From positions 62,001-126,000 of the forward strand of contig JAWKMJ010000009.1 in NCBI GenBank assembly GCA_041392305.1: 64,000 nucleotides of DNA. The letters run 5' to 3'. The position numbers and the translations under genes were made by a program. The stretch is from JAGQYP01 sp041392305 (lineage in GTDB: Bacteria > Bacteroidota > Bacteroidia > Flavobacteriales_D > Crocinitomicaceae). Below, in pieces: positions 24,562 to 33,068 of the stretch. The stretch's first letter is position 1; every line of letters starts with the position of its first letter. Below the pieces are notes generated by a model that saw only the letters and a list, made by a program, of their open reading frames with translations, was not told the DNA's origin and ran no database searches.

Positions 24562-25637
24562 TCTCCGTCGTTACTATCAAATTCGATCAATAAGCCAAGG
24601 GCAGAAGACATGTCCGTTTTCATGTACAAAACTTGAGTTCTGATAGAAAAATACAGATTGTCAATTTGAGAATAATTTGTGCTTAATGCATTCGAAAGTG
24701 GGTCTGGTAGACTCATCATTTCAGTTTCAAGATTTGAGAACTGGTTTTTAATAACTACAGATAGATCTTCTGCACCTCTTTTTGCGCCAACAAAATCCAA
24801 ATAATCATCAAAACCAACTCCGTCGTTTCCATCTAGATCTCGTCCTAGAAATACATCTTCGATGGAAGTCATGTTTTCTCTTGCCAAATGGTTCGATATC
24901 CCAGAATACAAAGCTTCAACATAAGTAGGTCTCGCCACATCCAAAATATCTTTTCCAAGAGGAATACCATACTTAGCATTTTTGATCAATTCAAGGTCGA
25001 AGATCAGTGCATTGTATAAATTATTGGTCGAGCTCCCACTTGCAGATCCGGTTGAAGCCACAAAAGAATTTCTGTAAGAATTGGTCCATTGTGTAAGTAC
25101 CAAATTCACATCCGTCGCCATTTTCTCAACTACATCTACAAGATATTGTCTGAAGTTGGCAGATGTAGCAATTCGGTTCAAAATATTCGCATCAGAATCA
25201 GCATAAAGAAGGTAATCTAAAGCAGGAAAACCAATCGCTTGAATATTCCCCAAACTACCTAAAGTGTAGGATCCGCTTGTAATATTAGATTCAATCAAGG
25301 TGGTATCCGTTGGGAAAGTATTCATCGAAGATCGCAAAGCATAATCTGAGGCAGGACCAATCTCAAATACCTTGCAATATTGCCATTGAGAATAGGATTG
25401 ATACCAATAGAATTTCACTGAATCCAGCCAAGTTTGAGTCATGTTGGCATTCAAAGAATCCAAAGAAGCTTTCAGTTGATTAAGATCAGTGGCCATGGCT
25501 TCATAATTGGGAATGATGATGTTATCCGCAATATTGGTTAGCATGGGAACTCGATCGTAATCCTGTACATCTTTATTGTTCTCTTTACAAGAAAACAGGA
25601 ATAAAGCAATAAGAATAGTTGAGATTAGTTTATTCAT
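24558..25637 (-). CDS. Imelysin-family lipoprotein
   Basis: The lipoprotein signal ends at residue 17 (FLFSCKEN). The body is helix-rich with the imelysin layout: an N-terminal bundle (YEAMATDLNQLKASLDSL, YWYQSYSQWQYCKVFEIGP) and a central IQAIGFPALDYLLYAD, which occupies the place of the GxHxxE motif but has proline and aspartate instead of His and Glu. Imelysins are iron-regulated periplasmic or surface proteins in iron uptake. It is flanked by a DUF4856-type lipoprotein 3 nt upstream and a TonB receptor overlapping downstream. Confidence 0.85.
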   Translation of the reverse strand: MNKLISTILIALFLFSCKENNKDVQDYDRVPMLTNIADNIIIPNYEAMATDLNQLKASLDSLNANMTQTWLDSVKFYWYQSYSQWQYCKVFEIGPASDYALRSSMNTFPTDTTLIESNITSGSYTLGSLGNIQAIGFPALDYLLYADSDANILNRIATSANFRQYLVDVVEKMATDVNLVLTQWTNSYRNSFVASTGSASGSSTNNLYNALIFDLELIKNAKYGIPLGKDILDVARPTYVEALYSGISNHLARENMTSIEDVFLGRDLDGNDGVGFDDYLDFVGAKRGAEDLSVVIKNQFSNLETEMMSLPDPLSNALSTNYSQIDNLYFSIRTQVLYMKTDMSSALGLLIEFDSNDGD

Positions 25638-25640
25638 TTT

Positions 25641-26774
25641 TTACAAATTGTAAGTTGTTGTCAAAGTTGTTTTGATTGCATTCAGATCATTCAAAGTAAG
25701 GTTCCAGAAATTGGTTCCGAATTGACCAACAAGGGCATCCACTTCCGTAGGAGTCATTTTTCTTGTGTTAACTGGAGAGTATCTGATGATATTAACAAAA
25801 GCCCATGCTTCCGACATCACGTGTAAAAATTTAGCTTGATCAGTTCCAAAATAAGATAATCCTTCATCGAGATATCTCACTGCATTTGCGGCAACCAGTT
25901 TCTCCATGTTTTCTTGAATAATCAATCGGTTGGCATCACGCGTATTCATATCATTTTGGGTAATGGCATACCTGCCTTCAAGAAAAGCTTGCATCAATAA
26001 GGAATTTGAATTGATGGCAGAATTAACAGCATTACAATATTTCCCCCAAAAGCGAATTCCATTGGTGTTTGAAGGGAAATCAATTGGAACTCCGAAATAA
26101 CCAAAAGCTTCATCGAAGTGGTGTTCCATAGTTGTGTAATATTCACCATTTGCTGGATCCACAGCTGTGGTATTGTCTACATTCATTTTTGAATCGCTTA
26201 GGTAAACGGAATTCATTTGATAATAGAAAACAGCTCCCATAATCGTTTTTTCAATAACCTCAGAATATTGAATTCCATTGGCAGAGAACAAATAAGTAGA
26301 AGTTCCAGAGGTTAAAATTCCCGCTTGACCATTCGAAGCTTGAGAAGCAAAACTTGCACTTGCAAGGGCGATGGAATCAAAATAGCCCATAATCGTTGTG
26401 GTGTCTAACGAGTAGCATTTTGATTTGAGATCTTTGGTAGAAGTAAAACTAAAGTTTCCGTTTCCGTTTCCTCCAGTGTTGGCAAACATGTCGCTCAGAA
26501 TGGATGCTGAAATTGGAGTAGTTTCACCAGTCTCAGCATAGGCGATTAATTCATCTAACTGATTTAATCTTTCTGTTTGACCACCAAAAGAAACGGTATT
26601 ATTTCCAGCCTCATCTGTAAACATATAGGAAGAAGGAGCTTTGTATTCACAAGATCCATTGTCTTTTTGTGCATCGTGGTTGTAGTTGGAGGCATTTTGA
26701 TCCATACATCCTTCTTTCTTACATGAGGTTGCAACTAAACCGATAGTTAGTAAAGCTATAATTGAATTTTTCAT
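25641..26774 (-). CDS. DUF4856-type lipoprotein
   Basis: The lipobox is at residue 18 (GLVATSCKK), followed by a Cys-flanked CMDQNASNYNHDAQKDNGSC segment of the kind found near the N-terminus of many Bacteroidota surface proteins. The rest (about 50-377) fits DUF4856, a helical domain often encoded next to imelysins and TonB receptors and thought to work with them in metal acquisition. It is the first gene of the operon, preceded by a strong promoter, a Fur-box-like palindrome and a second palindrome. Confidence 0.8.
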   Translation of the reverse strand: MKNSIIALLTIGLVATSCKKEGCMDQNASNYNHDAQKDNGSCEYKAPSSYMFTDEAGNNTVSFGGQTERLNQLDELIAYAETGETTPISASILSDMFANTGGNGNGNFSFTSTKDLKSKCYSLDTTTIMGYFDSIALASASFASQASNGQAGILTSGTSTYLFSANGIQYSEVIEKTIMGAVFYYQMNSVYLSDSKMNVDNTTAVDPANGEYYTTMEHHFDEAFGYFGVPIDFPSNTNGIRFWGKYCNAVNSAINSNSLLMQAFLEGRYAITQNDMNTRDANRLIIQENMEKLVAANAVRYLDEGLSYFGTDQAKFLHVMSEAWAFVNIIRYSPVNTRKMTPTEVDALVGQFGTNFWNLTLNDLNAIKTTLTTTYNL

Positions 26775-26784
26775 TTGCTTATCC

Positions 26785-26807
26785 TTATTTAGATTTATTT
26801 TAAATAA
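26785..26807. promoter_or_regulatory. Fur-box-like 23-bp palindrome at the iron-locus start site
   Basis: Outer arms TTATTTA and TAAATAA are separated by 9 bp, and the two halves agree in 9 of 11 positions. It also contains the 7-1-7 inverted repeat TTTATTT-T-AAATAAA. It covers the predicted transcription start (about 26806), where a repressor would block transcription. Assignment to Fur is inferred from shape and from the genes it controls. Confidence 0.6.
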
Positions 26808-26811
26808 AGGG

Positions 26812-26842
26812 CAAATATATTTGGAGCGTGAAGAAGTGGCAA
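26812..26842 (-). promoter_or_regulatory. Promoter of the DUF4856-imelysin-TonB receptor operon
   Basis: On the minus strand TTG (26842-26840), a 20-nt spacer and TATATTTG (26819-26812) match the Bacteroidota -33/-7 arrangement. Predicted start is about 26806. Confidence 0.6.
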
Positions 26843-26860
26843 TACCATTTTTGTGGTATT
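26841..26860. promoter_or_regulatory. Perfect palindrome AATACCA-N6-TGGTATT overlapping the -33 box
   Basis: A 7-6-7 inverted repeat centred about 44 bp upstream of the predicted start of the iron operon and 18 bp after the stop of the preceding barrel gene. There is no T-run, so it is more likely an operator than a terminator. Confidence 0.5.
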
Positions 26861-26878
26861 CTGGAGGGAAAGACTTAT

Positions 26879-27673
26879 TTACAGATAAACAACAAAACCA
26901 AAATCAACTCCCCAAGCCCATTGATGGTGCTCGTGCTGATATTGTTTTTCGTAGGTATTGAATAGCATGTAGCGAATTTCAGGTGCCAAGTAAAAACCTA
27001 CGTGTTTGGTAAAGTTAAACTGCATACCCAATCGCCCAATAGCCATCATGTTGAATTGATTGTATTTGTTGTCTCTAAAAGTGAGTAGTTCTTCTGTTCC
27101 TGTACCTGTTATTGTAGTGTATCGTAAATTTTGACCTTGATTAATGAACATCATTGGGATAATTCCTCCACCAAAATAAAACCTAACCGACTCACCTCCG
27201 AAAATAGCATTTGCCGTTAGAGGTACACCAAAATATCTATACTTATTGATATAAGAATAGGAAGAATCAGAATTTTCATCTTCATAGGTGTATTGTTCGC
27301 CTTGTTCGGTGTAAGAAAATCCGAAATCCACCATAAAGTACTTCCAGAGGATCGCTTGCATTCCTGCTTGAGCGCGAACCGAAAAGATCATCTTTTCATC
27401 CACTTTCTGGTTGATTGGCTTTGAAAAAAAATTATCTGCTGGCTTTAAAGTGCGGTAGGACTGACCCAGAGTTACACCTAAATAGATGTTTCTTCCTGTT
27501 ATTGCAAGAGGTTTTTTTGTTTTCGATTTATCTTTTATTTCTTTCTCTACATCATCTTTCATCTTTTGCTCTTTCTTTCGGTCATTTTCATTTTTATTAC
27601 CGATTTCAATCTGAGCCAAGGATGGCGCCGAGAAAGCAAAAAATAGTATCAAGACATAAATGGATTTCATCAT
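26879..27673 (-). CDS. Outer-membrane beta-barrel protein (PorT-like size class)
   Basis: A signal peptide (MMKSIYVLILFFAFSAPSLAQ) is followed by a highly charged linker rich in Lys, Asp and Glu (about 25-58) and then about 200 residues of alternating strands (NIYLGVTLGQSYRTLKP, MVDFGFSYTEQGEQYTYED, YLAPEIRYMLFNTY) ending in FGFVVYL. This is the form of the small 8-10-strand barrels common in Bacteroidota. The function is unknown. It lies just upstream of the iron operon on the same strand but with a separate promoter in between. Confidence 0.72.
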   Translation of the reverse strand: MMKSIYVLILFFAFSAPSLAQIEIGNKNENDRKKEQKMKDDVEKEIKDKSKTKKPLAITGRNIYLGVTLGQSYRTLKPADNFFSKPINQKVDEKMIFSVRAQAGMQAILWKYFMVDFGFSYTEQGEQYTYEDENSDSSYSYINKYRYFGVPLTANAIFGGESVRFYFGGGIIPMMFINQGQNLRYTTITGTGTEELLTFRDNKYNQFNMMAIGRLGMQFNFTKHVGFYLAPEIRYMLFNTYEKQYQHEHHQWAWGVDFGFVVYL

Positions 27674-27804
27674 GGTACAAATTTAAGGAAATATTTAGCT
27701 TTTTGATGCATGTTCTATTTGGAAGCGGATTTCATTGAGAATATGGTTGAAATGGTTTAGTCTTCTGAACTTTTAGGGGATTCAAGGTTTTATCAAATAT
27801 GATG

Positions 27805-27812
27805 TATATTTG
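27805..27812 (+). promoter_or_regulatory. Candidate -7 element TATATTTG for the acyl-CoA carboxylase gene
   Basis: A perfect TAnnTTTG match, 26 nt before the ATG; no clear -33 element. Confidence 0.5.
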
Positions 27813-27838
27813 GGCAATCGAAAACAAAATAAATTAAA

Positions 27839-29482
27839 ATGGCTATTAGTGCGAAAACTTTGGAATTCAATAAGAATGATGACGATATGCGTCTGAAAAT
27901 CTCGAATCTGGAGCGTAAATTATCTAAAATCTACGAAGGAGGAGGGAAGAAAAAGATCGAAAAGCATCATGAAAAAGGAAAGCTCACGGCTAGAGAAAGA
28001 ATTGAAAAACTAGTTGATCCGGATACAAAAACTTTAGAAATTGGTGCATTTGCGGGCGAAGGAATGTACAAAGAATACGGTGGGTGTCCATCTGGAGGAG
28101 TAGTAATTAAGATCGGATATGTAAGTGGAAAACAATGCATTATTGTAGCTAACGATGCTACAGTAAAAGCAGGGGCTTGGTTTCCAATTACAGGAAAGAA
28201 AAACTTAAGAGCACAGGAAATTGCAATCGAAAACAGATTGCCAATCATCTATTTGGTAGATTCAGCGGGCGTATTTCTACCAATGCAGGATGAGATTTTC
28301 CCAGACAAGGAGCACTTCGGAAGAATTTTCAGAAACAATGCGGTAATGTCTTCCATGGGGATTCCTCAAATTGCAGCAGTAATGGGATCTTGTGTTGCTG
28401 GAGGAGCTTATTTACCGATCATGTCGGATGAATCTTTAATCGTAAATAAAACCGGAACCATCTTTTTGGCGGGATCTTATTTGGTGAAAGCCGCGATAGG
28501 TGAATCCATAGACAATGAGACTTTAGGTGGAGCAAAGACACACACAGAAATCAGTGGCGTGTGCGACTACAAATCGGAAAATGATGAAGAATGTTTGAGT
28601 ACCATTCGCGATTTGATGGATAAAATTGGTTCTTATGAAACGGCTGGATTTGACAGAAAAGAAAGTCACGAGCCAAAGAGTCCGGTGAAAGAAATTTATG
28701 GCATCCTTCCAAAAGAAAGATCTAAGCCTTACGATACACGAGAAATCATTAAACGATTGGTGGATGAGTCAAAATTTACTGAGTATAAGAAGGAATATGG
28801 GCAATCCATTATTACCGCTTATGCCCGAATCGATGGATGGTCAGTTGGTATTGTAGCCAATCAAAGAGAATTGATGAAAAATGCCAAAGGAGAAATGCAG
28901 TTTGGTGGAGTGATTTACAATGATTCGGCAGACAAAGCCGCTCGTTTCATCATGAATTGCAATCAGAAAAACATTCCATTGGTGTTCTTGCAGGATGTAA
29001 CTGGTTTTATGGTGGGATCAAAATCCGAGCATGCCGGAATTATCAAAGACGGAGCAAAAATGGTGAATGCCATGTCGAATTCTGTAGTTCCTAAGTTTAC
29101 CATCGTGATGGGGAATTCCTACGGAGCTGGAAATTACGCCATGTGTGGAAAGGCATATGATCCAAGGTTGATCGTGTCTTGGCCAACTGCAGAATTAGCG
29201 GTAATGTCAGGTGCAGCGGCTGCGAAAACCCTGCTTCAAATTGAAGTGGCAGGAATGAAAGCCAAAGGAGAAGAAATTACGCCAGAGGCAGAAAAAGAAT
29301 TGTTTGACAAGATCAAAAGCCGATACGACGAGCAAATATCCCCTTATTATGCAGCTTCCAGATTATGGGTAGATGCGATTATTGATCCAGTGGATACCAG
29401 AGATTGGATTTCCATGGGGATTGAAATGGCCAATCATAAAAAGGCGGAAAAACCATATAATGTTGGAGTTATTCAAACATGA
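27839..29482 (+). CDS. Acyl-CoA carboxylase beta subunit (methylcrotonyl-CoA carboxylase type)
   Basis: The carboxyltransferase subunit that moves CO2 from biotin to an acyl-CoA. The N-half crotonase-like fold includes GKLTARERIEKLVDP, GGCPSGGVVIKIGYVSGK and the acyl-CoA oxyanion region MGSCVAGGAYLPIMSDE. The C-half includes VTGFMVGSKSEHAGIIKDGAKMV and VMGNSYGAGNYAMCGKAYDPR. The spacing and the MCGKAYDPR segment resemble MccB more than propionyl-CoA carboxylase. Length 547 is normal. No biotin-carboxylase subunit is in the window. It overlaps the acetyltransferase gene by 4 nt. Confidence 0.9.
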   Translation: MAISAKTLEFNKNDDDMRLKISNLERKLSKIYEGGGKKKIEKHHEKGKLTARERIEKLVDPDTKTLEIGAFAGEGMYKEYGGCPSGGVVIKIGYVSGKQCIIVANDATVKAGAWFPITGKKNLRAQEIAIENRLPIIYLVDSAGVFLPMQDEIFPDKEHFGRIFRNNAVMSSMGIPQIAAVMGSCVAGGAYLPIMSDESLIVNKTGTIFLAGSYLVKAAIGESIDNETLGGAKTHTEISGVCDYKSENDEECLSTIRDLMDKIGSYETAGFDRKESHEPKSPVKEIYGILPKERSKPYDTREIIKRLVDESKFTEYKKEYGQSIITAYARIDGWSVGIVANQRELMKNAKGEMQFGGVIYNDSADKAARFIMNCNQKNIPLVFLQDVTGFMVGSKSEHAGIIKDGAKMVNAMSNSVVPKFTIVMGNSYGAGNYAMCGKAYDPRLIVSWPTAELAVMSGAAAAKTLLQIEVAGMKAKGEEITPEAEKELFDKIKSRYDEQISPYYAASRLWVDAIIDPVDTRDWISMGIEMANHKKAEKPYNVGVIQT

Positions 29483-29934
29483 TCAACTGGGAAATTAAAC
29501 ATTACAAAGATTTGTCAGTAGACGAATTTCACGACCTCGTTTCATTAAGAATCGAGGTCTTTGTTGTTGAACAGGATTGTCCTTATCAGGATTTGGATGG
29601 GAAGGATAAAATTGCCTTTCATCAAATTGGGAGAGATGATTCAGGTGAGATTGTAGCCACATCAAGAATACTTGGACCAGGAGTTTCTTATCAGGAAGTT
29701 TCCATCGGCAGAGTCGTAGTGTCTCAGAAGGTCAGAGGTCGAGGAGTAGCACATGAAATGATGGAAAAATCTAAGGAATTCGTCAAATCAGAATATGGAA
29801 ATGTGCCTATTCGTATTTCGGCTCAGGAATACTTGGAGAAGTATTATTCCGGGCATGGATTTGAATTCACAGGAAAGAAGTATTTGGAAGACGGCATACC
29901 GCACATGGAAATGTTGTTTCAACCGAAAAATTAA
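29479..29934 (+). CDS. elaA: ElaA-type GNAT acetyltransferase
   Basis: A 151-residue single GNAT domain with the ElaA signature: LRIEVFVVEQDCPYQDLDGKD near the N-terminus, then IGRVVVSQKVRGRGVAHEMM, which carries the acetyl-CoA-binding V/R-G-x-G region, and a C-terminal YYSGHGFEFTGKKYLEDGIPHMEM. The acceptor substrate of this subfamily is not established. The start overlaps the carboxylase stop (ATGA), so the two are translated as a unit. Confidence 0.87.
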   Translation: MINWEIKHYKDLSVDEFHDLVSLRIEVFVVEQDCPYQDLDGKDKIAFHQIGRDDSGEIVATSRILGPGVSYQEVSIGRVVVSQKVRGRGVAHEMMEKSKEFVKSEYGNVPIRISAQEYLEKYYSGHGFEFTGKKYLEDGIPHMEMLFQPKN

Positions 29935-29972
29935 TCTAGTATATTTATCGACTGAAAATAAAATCGAGGAAA

Positions 29973-32030
29973 ATGAAAAAACAATACTTAATTCTTACTG
30001 CTTTAACAGCGTCACTTTTAGTGTCTTGCGGAGGCGAAAAAAAGGAAGAAGAGAAAGGGAAAGGAGAAACTAAGGAGGAAGCGAAAGCAGCTCCAATGAA
30101 AAATGAGTTGTCCTATATGGATTCAACTATCCGACCACAAGAAGATTTCTTTCTGTTCTGCAATAACAATTGGATCAAAAACAATCCGGTTCCATCAACC
30201 GAGTCCAGATGGGGAAGTTTTAATGAATTGGATGAGGCTAACCGAGCAAAATTAAGAGTGATCTTAGAAGAAGTCGCTGCCAATCCAGGTGAGAAAGGAT
30301 CTTACAATCAAATCGTTGGGGATTACTACAATTCCTTCATGAATATGGAGAAGCGAAATGAATTGGGAATTACTCCAATTAAGGAAGAATTAGCCGTTGT
30401 AGATGGAATTACAGATAAAGAATCTTTAGTTGCAGCGATCACTAAATTGCATGCGATGGGTGTGGGGACAATGTTTGGAATGGGTGTGGATTTGGATCTT
30501 AAAAACCCTAATATCAATGTTTTAAATGCTGATCAGGGCGGTTTAAACCTTCCAAACAAAAGTTTTTATGTAGACAAAGCAAAAGAAGAAATTCGAAATG
30601 AATATGTGATGCACATCGATAAGATGTTTGACTTGGCCGGACTTGGAAAAGGAAAAGGGCAGGATGTGTTGAATTTCGAAACCAAGATTGCACAAGTTTG
30701 TAAGAGTCAGGAAGAGCAAAGAATTCCAGAATTATCTTATAACAAATATTCAAAAGCTGATTTTGCGGCCCTCAGTCCTTCATTTAGTTGGGATGCGTAC
30801 TACGAAGCAAATGAAATTGGTGTATTTGATACTTTAATTGTTGGAACGCCAAAGTACTTCGAAGGTATGGAAGCACTTATTTCTAAGGAGCCGATAGAAA
30901 CGTGGAAGAACTATTTGAATTGGTGTGTGATTAATAATTACTCAGATGCACTTACTCAAGAGTTTTTAGATCAGGATTTTGCTTTTTACTCTACCGTCTT
31001 GAAGGGTCAGAAAGAAATGAAAGAAGACTGGAAAAGAGCTATTGGGGATTTAACCCACAACTATATTTCCGAGGCACTTGGGAAATTGTTTGTTGAAAGA
31101 CATTTTTCTGAAAATGCGAAGAATAAGGTGAATGTGATGGTAGATAATATCATGGCAGCCTTCAAAGAAAGATTGAATGATTTGGAGTGGATGTCTGTTG
31201 AAACCAAAGAAAGAGCTTTACACAAACTAGAGTCTTTTGGGAGAAAATTGGGCTTCCCAGAGGAGTGGAAAGATTTTTCCGGAATTGATATTTCAGCTGA
31301 TGCTTATGCTCAGAATGTGAAGAATATCAATCTTTTTGCTAAAAAGGAAAATGCAGAAAAATTAGGAAAACCAAAAGATCCAAAAGAATGGGGAATGCCT
31401 CCACACATGGTGAATGCTTATTATCATCCATTATTTAATGAGATTGTTTTCCCAGCAGGAATCATGCAACCACCTTTCTTCGACGAGCACGCATCTGATG
31501 CAGTGAATTATGGAAGAATGGGAATGGTTATTGGGCATGAGTTTACACATGGATTTGACGATATGGGATCTAAGTTTGCTGCAGACGGATCCTTTTCAAA
31601 TTGGTGGTCTGAAGAAGATTTGGAAAAATTCAAAGAAAGAACAGAGAAATTAGGGAACACTTATGCGCAGTTTTGTCCATTTGATGATGTATGTGTACAG
31701 CCACAAATGACCATGGGAGAAAACATTGCGGATTTAGGTGGAATTACTTTGGCCTACTATGCTTATTTGAAAACAGATGAGTATAAAAAGGGGGAGAAAG
31801 TTAATGGATTTACTCCAGATCAGGAGTTTTTCATTGCAGTTGCTCAGTTGTGGAAGATCAATTATACGGATGAAGAATTAAAGAACAGAATTGCAACAGA
31901 TTATCATTCACCTGGGATGTACAGAGTAAATGGTCCATTAAAAAATTGCCCTGAATTCTGGCAAGCTTTTGATGTAAAAGAAGGAGATCCGATGAGAAAC
32001 CCTTCAGATCAGGCGGCTAAAATCTGGTAG
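29973..32030 (+). CDS. M13-family metallopeptidase (neprilysin/PepO-like), lipoprotein
   Basis: The lipobox is at LLVSCGG (Cys-19), followed by a Lys/Glu-rich linker, so it is anchored in the envelope. The peptidase domain has zinc motif VIGHEFTHGFDD (about 521-532), the NAYYHP substrate-binding motif, the third ligand in MGENIADLGG, and the C-terminal CPEFWQAFDVKEGDPM. M13 enzymes cut short oligopeptides. Its 685 residues match the family. The spacing of 38 nt from the acetyltransferase allows co-transcription, and it is followed by a terminator. Confidence 0.93.
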   Translation: MKKQYLILTALTASLLVSCGGEKKEEEKGKGETKEEAKAAPMKNELSYMDSTIRPQEDFFLFCNNNWIKNNPVPSTESRWGSFNELDEANRAKLRVILEEVAANPGEKGSYNQIVGDYYNSFMNMEKRNELGITPIKEELAVVDGITDKESLVAAITKLHAMGVGTMFGMGVDLDLKNPNINVLNADQGGLNLPNKSFYVDKAKEEIRNEYVMHIDKMFDLAGLGKGKGQDVLNFETKIAQVCKSQEEQRIPELSYNKYSKADFAALSPSFSWDAYYEANEIGVFDTLIVGTPKYFEGMEALISKEPIETWKNYLNWCVINNYSDALTQEFLDQDFAFYSTVLKGQKEMKEDWKRAIGDLTHNYISEALGKLFVERHFSENAKNKVNVMVDNIMAAFKERLNDLEWMSVETKERALHKLESFGRKLGFPEEWKDFSGIDISADAYAQNVKNINLFAKKENAEKLGKPKDPKEWGMPPHMVNAYYHPLFNEIVFPAGIMQPPFFDEHASDAVNYGRMGMVIGHEFTHGFDDMGSKFAADGSFSNWWSEEDLEKFKERTEKLGNTYAQFCPFDDVCVQPQMTMGENIADLGGITLAYYAYLKTDEYKKGEKVNGFTPDQEFFIAVAQLWKINYTDEELKNRIATDYHSPGMYRVNGPLKNCPEFWQAFDVKEGDPMRNPSDQAAKIW

Positions 32031-32092
32031 AATTTGATTTCTGGGTACCTAGATTTCTGGATATCTGGAATAATTAAAATATGGAAAAAAGG

Positions 32093-32117
32093 AAGAGGGA
32101 GAAATCCCTCTTTTTTT
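32093..32117 (+). terminator. Terminator after the M13 peptidase gene
   Basis: An 8-bp stem AAGAGGGA/TCCCTCTT with loop GAAA, followed by a T-run. Confidence 0.88.
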
Positions 32118-32143
32118 GTGATCAGAAATTTGGAAAAGGTTCG

Positions 32144-32151
32144 TATCTTTG
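32144..32151 (+). promoter_or_regulatory. Candidate -7 element TATCTTTG for ssrA
   Basis: It fits TAnnTTTG and lies 21 nt before the mature 5' end of tmRNA, leaving a short leader to be removed by RNase P. Confidence 0.5.
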
Positions 32152-32172
32152 TTGTCCGTTTTTTGAAATCAT

Positions 32173-32572
32173 GGGGCTGACATGGATTTGACAGCGATAG
32201 CGTTTGTTAAGTAAGCATGTAGAGCTTTGAGGTGTAGCTCTTTAATCTAATGTCTCACAACAATAATCGACAACGATTATAATTACGCACTTGCAGCTTA
32301 ATTCCCAAAGGGAATATAGCTTAATCCACTCCGAAGTATAGTAAGAGGGACAAGTAATTCCACCGGTTTGCGTTTGATAGAACCGGAATCTGGAGTTTCA
32401 TTATATCGAACTAGTCTGGATATTGCTTCGGTTGAAGGGCGAAATTTTAAGAAGCTAAGTCTCAGGTAGGGTGTTTGTGTCCGGCCTGTTATCGAAAATC
32501 AATCGCAAAATAAACATGTAGAAGGCTTAATGGATCGTCGTTTGGACGAGGGTTCGATCCCCTCCAGCTCCA
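32173..32572 (+). ncRNA. ssrA: Transfer-messenger RNA (tmRNA)
   Basis: The 5' end GGGGCTGACATGGATTTGACAG and the 3' end GAGGGTTCGATCCCCTCCAGCTCCA form the tRNA-like domain; acceptor strands GGGGCTG and CAGCTCC pair, and CCA is not encoded. The length of 400 nt suits a standard one-piece tmRNA. The tag frame runs from 32269 to the TAA at 32299-32301 and encodes DNDYNYALAA, placed by alignment to the E. coli resume region (TAATC before the resume codon). tmRNA rescues stalled ribosomes and tags products for proteolysis. Confidence 0.95.
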
Positions 32573-32593
32573 CTGGAGAAGCAAGAGTATTGA

Positions 32594-32633
32594 GCAAGAG
32601 CAAGAGAATAGAAATGAGTCTATTTGCTCTTGC
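32594..32633. terminator. Inverted repeat built from the GAGCAA hexamer, downstream of tmRNA
   Basis: GCAAGAGCAA...ATAGA pairs with TCTATTTGCTCTTGC (15 bp with a 4-nt bulge). It lies between tmRNA and the convergent four-helix-bundle gene and ends in TTATTT, so it may terminate both. It is made of the same hexamer as the array at 33069-33160. Confidence 0.5.
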
Positions 32634-32638
32634 CTTAT

Positions 32639-32983
32639 TTAAGAAAGTCGATTTATCATTGCAAAAAGCATTTTGGAAATTTCTTCAAGAATGTTGTAAA
32701 ATTTTTTAAACTCTTCTTCCGTTGCCACTTTTTTGTTTTTCAAATAGATAAATACTCCAGCGCATTCAAATGTTGAACCTCTTGAGATAACAAAAAAATG
32801 TCTTTTATCTTTCGGAGTCCTCCTCCCAGAACCTTCTGAAATATTGAGCATGATACTCAACGAAGCTCTTTTTAGTTGATCCTGAGTTGTGAAATCAAGT
32901 TTTTTGGAATCAAGGAATTCATCCAATTTAATATTATAGGCTGATGTTTTATGGAATACATCCAATTTCTCAAAGTCAAACAT
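32639..32983 (-). CDS. Four-helix-bundle protein (23S rRNA intervening-sequence protein family)
   Basis: A 114-residue helical protein with the IVP/S23 pattern: FEKLDVFHKTSAYNIKLDEF, then LKRASLSIMLNISEGSGRRTPKDKRHFFVISRGSTFECAGVF. The family was first found inside 23S rRNA intervening sequences and is now widespread as free-standing genes of unknown role, possibly nucleic-acid binding. Here it is outside rRNA, between tmRNA and a hexanucleotide array. The repeat array lies 86 bp upstream of its ATG. Confidence 0.88.
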   Translation of the reverse strand: MFDFEKLDVFHKTSAYNIKLDEFLDSKKLDFTTQDQLKRASLSIMLNISEGSGRRTPKDKRHFFVISRGSTFECAGVFIYLKNKKVATEEEFKKFYNILEEISKMLFAMINRLS

Positions 32984-33068
32984 GGTATATGATTTAAATG
33001 GTTGGAAACAAAAGTATAAATTTTTGGAAATACCAAAACCAATAAAATAAATAAAAAATACCTTTTAA

